From Oceanospirillaceae bacterium (GTDB lineage: Bacteria; Pseudomonadota; Gammaproteobacteria; Pseudomonadales; Balneatricaceae): 13,883 nucleotides of DNA. The stretch's first letter is position 1; the number at the start of each line of letters is the position of its first letter. Shown here piece after piece: positions 6,820 to 13,269 of the stretch. Below the pieces are notes generated by a model. That model worked only from the letters and a program-made list of their open reading frames with translations, did no database searches and was not told the origin of the DNA. Where the stretch lies: contig DPHD01000020.1 of assembly GCA_003523085.1 (NCBI GenBank), positions 1 through 13,883 on the forward strand. The letters run 5' to 3'. The position numbers and the translations under genes were made by a program.

Positions 6820-7484
6820 GCCAGCACCAGCACATAACCTTTGCCGCGCACGCTTTGTATGCTGTCTTGCGCTACAACATTGAGCTTATTACGTAAGCGG
6901 CTAATACTGGTATCAATGGAGCGGTCAAACGGCTGAGCATTACGCCCGTGCAGCACTTGGCAAATGGCATCTCGACTGAGCACCTCGCCGTGGTGTTGAT
7001 ACAAGAGGTTGAGTAAATCAAACTCTGCGCCAGTTAAAGGTAGGTGCGTACCCGCATAACTAACACTACGTTTAAGGCTATCAATCTGCAGTTTTGGGAT
7101 GTCTGACTGGGTGGGCGCTTGTTGTACCTGTACCCGCCGCAGCAAGGCTTTAATACGAGCTAGTAATTCTCTGGGGTTAAAGGGTTTACCCATATAATCA
7201 TCAGCACCGAGCTCTAACCCTAAAATTCGGTCTAAATCATCACTAGCGGCAGTGAGCATAATCACCGGCAAACTGGAGCTTTGACGTAAATTTCGGCACA
7301 CGTCTAAACCATCCATACCCGGTAAACCAATATCGAGCACCGCCAGTTCAAAGTGGCTCATGTCAGCCTGTAAAAAACTTTCGCCGTCGGCAAAGGTTTG
7401 CACCTCAAAACCTTGCTGGTTTAGGTATTGGCTGAGTAATTGGCGAATTTCAACATCGTCGTCAATGAGGGCTAGGGTTTGCAT
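6816..7484 (-). CDS. OmpR-family response regulator (GltR-like by context)
   Basis: This 222-residue cytoplasmic regulator has a receiver domain at residues 1-115 with the acidic pair D8/D9, phosphoacceptor D51 in LAVLDIGLPGMDG, T78 and K100 (GKPFNP). A winged-helix DNA-binding domain follows at about 130-222, including LTGAEFDLLNLL, LSRDAICQVL and the wing helix SIDTSISRLRNKL, ending in VRGKGYVL. All key residues are present. When phosphorylated by the overlapping kinase it should bind tandem direct repeats; a fitting array sits before gtsA. It lies 99 bp downstream of the methyltransferase gene on the same strand, without an obvious terminator between, so it may have its own promoter or share transcripts. 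Its role in sugar uptake control is inferred from gene order. Confidence 0.93.
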   Translation of the reverse strand: MQTLALIDDDVEIRQLLSQYLNQQGFEVQTFADGESFLQADMSHFELAVLDIGLPGMDGLDVCRNLRQSSSLPVIMLTAASDDLDRILGLELGADDYMGKPFNPRELLARIKALLRRVQVQQAPTQSDIPKLQIDSLKRSVSYAGTHLPLTGAEFDLLNLLYQHHGEVLSRDAICQVLHGRNAQPFDRSIDTSISRLRNKLNVVAQDSIQSVRGKGYVLVLA

Positions 7485-7583
7485 AATACAATAGCGTCTA
7501 ACTAAGACCTTGGTTTAATAAAACAAGCCGCATTAATATCACGACAGCAAGGTCATAGGCAAACTTTTAGGCTAGCAGACGGG
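7485..7583. other. Spacer between methyltransferase and response regulator genes
   Basis: This is a 99-bp AT-rich gap. The only structure noticed is a pair of inverted 7-mers, GACCTTG (7506-7512) and CAAGGTC (7548-7554), 35 bp apart. It could be a weak stem or an operator pair. No T-run terminator and no convincing -35/-10 pair is seen. Confidence 0.3.
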
Positions 7584-9146
7584 TTAGTAATCGCCTTCAA
7601 TCGGTTCCAATTGCGGTTCAGCACGACCCAAGCTTTGTTTACGGTTCGCCACATAGGCTTCGAGTTCTTCGCGTCGTTCTGGCGCCATGACAGGTGGCTC
7701 AAACTCGGCCAAAATCTTCTGCCAAATTTCTGTAGCTCGCATGGTGGCGTCTTTGGACCCCGCCTCAACCCAGTTTTCATGGTTTTTCCAGTCGCTTAAA
7801 AAAGGTTGGTAAAAGGCGTTTTGGTAGCGCTCCATGGTATGGCTACAGCCAAAGAAATGCCCCCCTGGGCCCACTTCTTCCATGGCATCAATGCCAATTT
7901 CAATAGGGTCAATTTTGAGCGGCTTCAACATCGCCGTCATGTGTTGCAACATTTCACAATCCATAACGATTTTTTCGAATGACGCCACCAGCCCTCCCTC
8001 TAACCAACCGGCGGCATGATAAATCAAGTTGCCATGACCCATAACAGAGCCCCACAAGGCCATTTGAGTTTCGTACACTGCCTGTCCATCCACCGCATTG
8101 GAGGCGTTACACGCACTGGTGCGGTATGGCAAGTTGTAGCGCCGCGCCATTTGGCCGCTGGCCATATTGGCCAAACAGTTTTCTGGAGTGCCAAAGGCCG
8201 GGGCGCCAGAACGCATATCCACGTTGGAGGTAAAACCACCGTAAACCACTGGCGCTCCAGCTTTGGTTAACTGCACTAAGGCAATACCTAACAAAGCTTC
8301 AGCATTTTGTTGGGCTAAGGCTGCAGCCATGGTGGTCGGTGTCATGGCCCCCATTAAGGTAAATGGAGTGACGGTAACCGCTTGACCCATTTTGGCCATT
8401 TGCATGGCCCCATAAGCCATACTGTCGTCCAATTTTCGCGGTGAGTTAATATTAATATTGGTCATGGTGGCGGGAGTCTGCGCCACTTCTTGTATGCTCA
8501 TGCCGTTGGCAATGGCATTCATGGCCACCGCGTCTTTTACCCGCCCTGCACCAATACCCTGGGCGAAAAACACCTTATCGGCTAAGGTCAGGTTAGCAAA
8601 GGTGGTGTCTAAATGCCGCGAATTGGGCGGTAGATCTGTGGGGGCCACTGCCTGATTGCCAAAAAAATCGATGACGTTGAAGTACTGACCAAAACGGATC
8701 ATGTGCTCATAGTCGACAAAGTTACCGATGCGACGGCCGTTAACGCAGTCATGCACGTTAGGTGGGCCAGAAGTCAAACCAAACTGAATAATGTTGGAGC
8801 CCACCTGTAAAGCATTGGCAGGGTTGCGTGGCGTTAAGGTAAATTTCGAAGGTGCTGTGCTAATGAGTTCCATCACCAACGCCCGGTCCATGCGCACAAT
8901 ACCGCCCTCATCAACGTCGGCACCGGCTTGTTTAAACAGGTCTAACGCTTGTTGGCCCATCACCTCAACACCCAACTGTTCAAGGATGTCCATGGAGGCA
9001 TCATGAATTAACTCAACCTGCTCTGGCTCCAAGGCAGCAATGGGTGCAAAGCGATTAGTCTTGACCTGCCTTTCAAGCTGGGGAATAACGCAGGTGGTAA
9101 GTGTTTGCGGTGTAACTCTGCGGCGGCGGCCAGTGGAACGGCTCAT
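7584..9146 (-). CDS. MttB-superfamily methyltransferase, non-pyrrolysine
   Basis: This 520-residue protein belongs to the trimethylamine methyltransferase (MttB) superfamily. Family blocks seen include the N-terminal basic MSRSTGRRRR, the region DASMDILEQLGVEV (50-62), the barrel segment TPFTLMGAMTPTTMAAALAQ (260-279) and the late motif ACNASNAVDGQAVYE (345-359), which lies in the part of the chain where archaeal MttB carries pyrrolysine. No in-frame amber codon occurs, so it belongs to the larger group typified by the glycine betaine enzyme MtgB. Characterised members move a methyl group from a quaternary amine such as glycine betaine, proline betaine or carnitine to a corrinoid protein. No corrinoid protein or activase gene lies in this window. 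The ATG has AGG eight bases upstream. It is transcribed divergently from a GbdR-like regulator, which supports an onium-compound substrate. The exact substrate is unknown. Confidence 0.88.
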   Translation of the reverse strand: MSRSTGRRRRVTPQTLTTCVIPQLERQVKTNRFAPIAALEPEQVELIHDASMDILEQLGVEVMGQQALDLFKQAGADVDEGGIVRMDRALVMELISTAPSKFTLTPRNPANALQVGSNIIQFGLTSGPPNVHDCVNGRRIGNFVDYEHMIRFGQYFNVIDFFGNQAVAPTDLPPNSRHLDTTFANLTLADKVFFAQGIGAGRVKDAVAMNAIANGMSIQEVAQTPATMTNININSPRKLDDSMAYGAMQMAKMGQAVTVTPFTLMGAMTPTTMAAALAQQNAEALLGIALVQLTKAGAPVVYGGFTSNVDMRSGAPAFGTPENCLANMASGQMARRYNLPYRTSACNASNAVDGQAVYETQMALWGSVMGHGNLIYHAAGWLEGGLVASFEKIVMDCEMLQHMTAMLKPLKIDPIEIGIDAMEEVGPGGHFFGCSHTMERYQNAFYQPFLSDWKNHENWVEAGSKDATMRATEIWQKILAEFEPPVMAPERREELEAYVANRKQSLGRAEPQLEPIEGDY

Positions 9147-9280
9147 TAGTTTTACCTGCGGCCTCGTACTTAGACCATGGTTTTAGGATTGGTGAGCTGC
9201 AGGTTAGCATCACCCCCAGGGCTACAAAGATACTAACTCGACAAAAAGCGGACTATACTGACCATAACAAAGGATTAACT
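9147..9280. promoter_or_regulatory. Divergent promoter region, methyltransferase and AraC regulator
   Basis: This 134-bp gap separates two divergent starts. TATACT (9254-9259, + strand) is a good -10 for the regulator, with AAGGA before its ATG, but the -35 is poor. On the opposite strand the overlapping TATAGT (9257-9252) could serve the methyltransferase gene. An imperfect inverted repeat with arms GGTGAGCT and AGCATCACC (9191-9214, 7-base loop, one bulge) is a candidate operator. These assignments are by eye. Confidence 0.4.
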
Positions 9281-10249
9281 ATGCCGCCAAAACATCCTAA
9301 CCAGCCAACACGAATTGGGTTTTTCTTAATCCCTCAGTTTTCTATGCTGTCCATGTCGGCGGCAGTTGAACCACTAAGAATTGCCAATCGATTGAGTAAG
9401 CAGACTCTGTATGAGTGGTTTTTTTACAGCAACGAGTCTCAGCCGGTGCCTGCCAGCAACGGTGTAGAAGTTGCGGCTACCCGCGATATGACGAACACAG
9501 CCGATTTAGATGCCCTCATTGTGGTGGCTGGTATCGACGTGCAAAATCATGACGACCCTAGTTTCAATCAATGGCTTAGGCACTTGTCACGCAAATCCAT
9601 TACCCTAGGATCTACCTCTACGGGCAGTTTGTTACTGGCGCGGGCTAAATTATTACAACACAGCCCCTGCACCATTCACTGGGAGAACATCGATAGCTTT
9701 AGGGAGGAATTCCCTCTGCTGGATGTTAGCGGTGAGTTGTTTGAAATGGATGACAGGTTTATGACCTGTTCTGGCGGTTTGTCGGGCCTAGACATGATGC
9801 TCCAACTCATCACTCAGCAACACGGCCTAAAATTAGCCAAGGACGTGGCCGAACAGTGCATCCACCCGAGTATTCGCGACGCCCACGCGCACCAACGCAT
9901 GGCCACCCAAGCACGGCTTAGTATTCATCATCCTGGGTTGATCAAAACCGTTGATTTAATGCACAGCCACACAGAAGAACCATTGCCATTAACTCAATTA
10001 GCCACACAAGCTGGATTGTCATTGCGGCAAATGGAACGGCTGTTCAAACATCATTTTGGCCAACCCCCGGCGCAATACTACCTCGATATACGGCTTAACA
10101 AAGCCCAAAGCTTGCTGCGACAAACCAGCCTTTCTACCTTTGACATTGCCACCGCCTGTGGTTTCAATTCCACCTCATATTTGGCTAAACGTTACCGTTT
10201 AAAGTTCTCTATTGCGCCTCGCCAAGAGCGCCTCGTCCAATTTCGATAG
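9281..10249 (+). CDS. GlxA/GbdR-type AraC-family transcriptional regulator
   Basis: This 322-residue regulator has two parts. Residues 11-190 form a DJ-1/PfpI-like (GATase1) sensor domain with IGFFLIPQFSMLSMSAAVEPLRIAN at the start and CSGGLSGLDMMLQLI near its end. Residues about 222-322 form an AraC DNA-binding domain with two helix-turn-helix units (LTQLATQAGLSLRQMERLFKHH and FDIATACGFNSTSYLAKRY). The pattern is that of GbdR, CdhR and related activators, which respond to glycine betaine, carnitine and similar compounds. At the nucleophile elbow, where active DJ-1 enzymes have Cys, this protein has STSTG (111-115), so it should bind a ligand, not catalyse. It sits between the divergent methyltransferase gene and the ABC importer genes and is the likely local activator of one or both. 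It has a clear AAGGA ribosome site. Confidence 0.9.
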   Translation: MPPKHPNQPTRIGFFLIPQFSMLSMSAAVEPLRIANRLSKQTLYEWFFYSNESQPVPASNGVEVAATRDMTNTADLDALIVVAGIDVQNHDDPSFNQWLRHLSRKSITLGSTSTGSLLLARAKLLQHSPCTIHWENIDSFREEFPLLDVSGELFEMDDRFMTCSGGLSGLDMMLQLITQQHGLKLAKDVAEQCIHPSIRDAHAHQRMATQARLSIHHPGLIKTVDLMHSHTEEPLPLTQLATQAGLSLRQMERLFKHHFGQPPAQYYLDIRLNKAQSLLRQTSLSTFDIATACGFNSTSYLAKRYRLKFSIAPRQERLVQFR

Positions 10250-10252
10250 TTA

Positions 10253-10282
10253 TTGACAGTCTTCCAAATGATCTGTTACAAC
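10253..10282 (+). promoter_or_regulatory. Candidate sigma70 promoter for the binding-protein operon
   Basis: A perfect -35 TTGACA (10253-10258) is followed after 18 bp by TACAAC (10277-10282) with an upstream TG, an extended -10 form. It begins 4 bp after the regulator stop codon and about 185 bp before the binding-protein ATG. That leaves a long leader in which no clear second structure was found. An activator site may lie within it. Confidence 0.4.
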
Positions 10283-10467
10283 TAAAAAGGACTTGGAGTT
10301 GAGGGTTAACTTTGAGCAAGTTTTAGTGCGTATTGATCGGCCCGCAGCGACCCACTTTTGCCTCTCTAAAATAGGCTAAGTCGTTGTGTTTTGGTGTGAA
10401 AACAGACCTAGAGTTAGACCTGCTATTGTGCCTTACCGTTCAAAAGAATCATCACCGGAGAATAATA

Positions 10468-12120
10468 ATGATTAAGTCCACTACTGCAGGTCAAACGACT
10501 CATCCCGTCGTAGACATGTACAAACAAGAATTTTTACAAGGCCAACTTTCACGTCGTGAATTTTTAGTCCGTGCCTCTGCCTTAGGAGCCAGCACCGTTG
10601 CAGCCTACGGCATGATTGGCTTAGTTGCGCCCATGGCCATGGCGGCCACACCATCCATGGGTGGCACCTTACGTATTCAACAGGAAGTACGGGCCATGAA
10701 AGACCCCCGCACCTACGACTGGAGCCAAATTGCTAACTTTAGCCGCGGCTGGTTGGAATACTTAGTGCGTATAAAAACTGACGGTACGTTTGAAGGTCAG
10801 TTGCTAGAAAGCTGGTCGGCCAACGACGATGCCACCGTATTTACCCTTAAGGTACGTCAAGGTGTGACCTGGAACAACGGCGATGCCTTTACTGCTGAAG
10901 ACGTAGCTCGCAACATTACCGGTTGGTGTGATAAGAGCATGGAAGGTAATTCCATGGCCGGTCGTATGAATTCATTAATCGATGCCGACACTGGCCAAGC
11001 CCGCGCTGGCGCTATTGAAGTAATCGATAGCCATACCGTAAATCTAAATTTGCTGGCGCCAGACATCTCCATCATACCCGGCATGACCGACTACCCAGCA
11101 GCCATAGTGCATGCCAGCCATGACGCCGACAATATGATTAGCAATGCTGTGGGCACGGGTCCTTATTCACCTGAAAGCCTCGAAGTAGGTGTTAAAGCCG
11201 TACTCGTGCGTAACGAAGGTCATGCGTGGTGGGGCCAAGGCGCTTACGTTGATCGTATTGAATTTTTTGATTATGGCACAGACTACGGCTCCATTGTGGC
11301 CGGCGCAGAAGCCGACGAATTTGACATGACCTATGATGTGTCTGGTGAGTTCATCGATATTTTTGACAGTTTAGATTGGGTGCGCACCGAAGCTGTGACG
11401 GCGGCAACCATCGTTATTCGCCCTAACCAAGAAGCCGAAGTCGATGGCATCAAGCCTTATGCTGACAAACGAGTGCGTCAGGCCCTGGCGATGGCTGTAG
11501 ACAACAGCATATGTCTAGAGTTGGGTTACTCAGGCCGCGGCACCCCTGCCGAAAACCACCATGTTTGTCCCATTCACCCTGAGTACGCAGCCTTACCTGC
11601 ACAGAAAGTGGATGGTGCTGCCGCTAAAGCCTTGATGGAAGAAGCGGGTATGGGCGACTATGAGCACGAGCTTATTTCTATTGACGATGATTGGCGCCGT
11701 AACACCACCGATGCCGTTGCAGCGCAGTTGCGCCAAGCGGGTATCAAGGTGAAGCGTACCATTTTGCCGGGTTCTACTTTTTGGAATGACTGGGCTAAAT
11801 ATCCTTTCTCCTCCACTAACTGGAACCAACGTCCCTTAGGTGTGCAGGTATTGGCACTGGCCTATCGCAGTGGTGAAGCGTGGAACGAAGCAGGCTTCTC
11901 TAACAAAGAGTTTGATAGCTTATTGTCACAAGCTATGGCGGTACCTGATGCCGATGAACGGCGTAAAATCATGGCTAAAATTGAGGCCATTATGCAGGAC
12001 GAAGGCGTTATTATTCAGCCTTATTGGCGCTCTTTGTACCGCCACAACAAGGCCGGTTTAGTGAATGCAGAAATGCATCCTGGTTTTGAAATCCATGTGG
12101 ATCAAATCGGCTGGTCTTAG
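10468..12120 (+). CDS. Tat-exported family-5 ABC substrate-binding protein
   Basis: This 550-residue binding protein is of the DppA/OppA (SBP family 5) class. The frame is open further upstream, but the ATG at 10468 is chosen because GGAG lies 8 nt before it and it places a twin-arginine signal (SRREFLVRA, residues 28-36) ahead of a hydrophobic stretch and an AMA cleavage site at about residue 59. The protein is therefore probably folded before export. The mature part has family blocks GGTLRIQQE, LESWSANDDATVFTLKVRQGVTWNNGDAFTAEDVARNI, VGTGPYSPESLEVG and KRVRQALAMAVD. Members bind peptides, nickel chelates, opines, sugars or other compounds; the ligand here is not evident. It is the first gene of an importer operon with two permeases and follows a betaine-type regulator, so an onium or amino compound is a reasonable guess. 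Confidence 0.92.
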   Translation: MIKSTTAGQTTHPVVDMYKQEFLQGQLSRREFLVRASALGASTVAAYGMIGLVAPMAMAATPSMGGTLRIQQEVRAMKDPRTYDWSQIANFSRGWLEYLVRIKTDGTFEGQLLESWSANDDATVFTLKVRQGVTWNNGDAFTAEDVARNITGWCDKSMEGNSMAGRMNSLIDADTGQARAGAIEVIDSHTVNLNLLAPDISIIPGMTDYPAAIVHASHDADNMISNAVGTGPYSPESLEVGVKAVLVRNEGHAWWGQGAYVDRIEFFDYGTDYGSIVAGAEADEFDMTYDVSGEFIDIFDSLDWVRTEAVTAATIVIRPNQEAEVDGIKPYADKRVRQALAMAVDNSICLELGYSGRGTPAENHHVCPIHPEYAALPAQKVDGAAAKALMEEAGMGDYEHELISIDDDWRRNTTDAVAAQLRQAGIKVKRTILPGSTFWNDWAKYPFSSTNWNQRPLGVQVLALAYRSGEAWNEAGFSNKEFDSLLSQAMAVPDADERRKIMAKIEAIMQDEGVIIQPYWRSLYRHNKAGLVNAEMHPGFEIHVDQIGWS

Positions 12121-12128
12121 CCTTTCTA

Positions 12129-12147
12129 AGGGCCACTTTGTGGCCCT
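12129..12147 (+). terminator. Hairpin after the binding-protein gene
   Basis: AGGGCCAC (12129-12136) pairs perfectly with GTGGCCCT (12140-12147) across a TTT loop, starting 8 bp after the stop codon. Only a weak CTAAATTCTC follows, so it looks more like an mRNA-stabilising or partial attenuating stem than a strong terminator. Confidence 0.55.
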
Positions 12148-12158
12148 CTAAATTCTCT

Positions 12159-12183
12159 ACGGAGCAGGTGTAACCTGCTCCGT
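12159..12183 (+). terminator. Perfect 11-bp hairpin before the permease gene
   Basis: ACGGAGCAGGT (12159-12169) pairs perfectly with ACCTGCTCCGT (12173-12183) across a 3-base loop and is followed by ATTTGTA, a short U-rich tail. It sits 36 bp before the chosen permease start. With the preceding hairpin it may limit read-through and keep permease levels below that of the binding protein. Confidence 0.6.
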
Positions 12184-12218
12184 ATTTGTACTACTCCTTA
12201 GTCATGGCAGGACTGCTC

Positions 12219-13259
12219 ATGTGGATATTTATTGTTAAGCGAACCGGGGTTATGGCGTTAACTGCGTTATGCCTGACCTTTTTGGTATTTTTCTTAACCA
12301 ACTTGCAGCCCAATTTGGAAAAGCTCGCCAAGACTCAGGGTACCATGCGCATGTCCGATGAAGCTGTCGACAGCTGGCTTGAACAACGGGGTTACAAACA
12401 GCCACTGTTAGTGCGGTACGGCGAATGGTTAGGTGTGAGCCCAGGCTTTATATTAGTTAAAGAGGACGGCAAAGCTTTAGGCCGTTGTGTCAAACCAGGC
12501 TCGGATCATATCCCCAACTATTGCGGTGTATTACAAGGCGACCTGGGTTGGTCAACGGTATTTAAAGACCATGTATCCAGCATCGTCAGTAAACGGCTGG
12601 GGTTAACCGGCTGGCTCATGCTATTTGTAATGATCGTGATGGTGCCCATGGCGCTCATCATTGGTGTGCTGGCGGGTATGCGAGAAGGTTCCCGCACTGA
12701 CCGCAGTTTATCCACCTTTGCCATTATCACAACCGCCACACCTGAGTATGTGTCGGGTGTTGTTTTTGTGGTGATATTCGCCAGTTCGGCAGTCGGGCTA
12801 CGCTGGTTTAAAGGCTCTTCCGCTTCGGCTATGGACACCATTACCATTGCCAACTTTACCTTGCCGGTGATGACGATGGCCTTCTATGGCATGGGCTACA
12901 TTGCTCGCATGACTCGAGCCTCTATGGCCGAAGTCATGATCGCACAATACATCCGTACCGCCCGTTTGAAAGGGGTGAGTTTTGGAAATATTGTGCTCAA
13001 ACATGCGTTGCGAAATGCGCTCATAGCGCCTTTTACAGTGATTATGTTGCAAATTCCTTGGTTACTCACTGGCGTGGTTATCGTTGAAACCTTGTTTAAC
13101 TACAAAGGTTTTGGCTGGCTACTGGTGCAAGCCGCCTCCAACAACGACATCGACCTGCTGTTAGCATGCTCCATGGTTGCTGTGTTCGTGGTACTAGTAA
13201 CGCAGCTGATATCTGATATCGGCTATGTTTTCCTTAACCCACGTATTCGCATTAGTTAA
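12219..13259 (+). CDS. Peptide-type ABC importer permease (DppB-like)
   Basis: This is a 346-residue inner-membrane permease. The start at ATG 12219 is preferred because AGGA lies 6 bases upstream; ATG 12204 and TTG 12186 are in frame but lack good ribosome sites. The first membrane span is at about residues 8-28, then a long periplasmic stretch, then spans from about 130. The blocks LEQRGYKQPLLVRYGEWLG and GVLQGDLGWS are DppB hallmarks, normally adjacent or nearly so. Here about 30 residues (73-102) lie between them, with Cys90 and Cys102 that could form a periplasmic disulfide. The cytoplasmic coupling loop is at about 244-269 (YIRTARLKGVSFGNIVLKHA), and the C-terminus DIGYVFLNPRIRI is standard. 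It works with the downstream permease and the Tat-exported binding protein. Substrate unknown. Confidence 0.9.
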   Translation: MWIFIVKRTGVMALTALCLTFLVFFLTNLQPNLEKLAKTQGTMRMSDEAVDSWLEQRGYKQPLLVRYGEWLGVSPGFILVKEDGKALGRCVKPGSDHIPNYCGVLQGDLGWSTVFKDHVSSIVSKRLGLTGWLMLFVMIVMVPMALIIGVLAGMREGSRTDRSLSTFAIITTATPEYVSGVVFVVIFASSAVGLRWFKGSSASAMDTITIANFTLPVMTMAFYGMGYIARMTRASMAEVMIAQYIRTARLKGVSFGNIVLKHALRNALIAPFTVIMLQIPWLLTGVVIVETLFNYKGFGWLLVQAASNNDIDLLLACSMVAVFVVLVTQLISDIGYVFLNPRIRIS

Positions 13260-13269
13260 GGGGCCGACC

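Noticed and set aside
7506..7554. Inverted 7-mers GACCTTG/CAAGGTC as a terminator of the methyltransferase gene.
   Set aside because: The 35-bp loop and absence of a T-run make a terminator unlikely; kept only as a minor note on the spacer.
8024..8239. A 71-codon frame on the same strand as the methyltransferase gene, out of frame.
   Set aside because: It lies wholly within conserved methyltransferase coding sequence and has no independent support.
7584..9146. Possible pyrrolysine (amber) codon in the MttB homologue.
   Set aside because: The frame is uninterrupted through the region where the Pyl residue occurs in archaeal MttB; no in-frame TAG is present.
10384..10467. Upstream in-frame start giving a 578-residue binding protein.
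   Set aside because: It would add 28 residues ahead of the Tat signal, with no good ribosome site; ATG 10468 has GGAG at proper spacing.
12518..12853. A 111-codon minus-strand reading frame inside the DppB-like permease gene.
   Set aside because: It is a low-complexity antisense shadow of a hydrophobic membrane protein, with no ribosome site or family resemblance.
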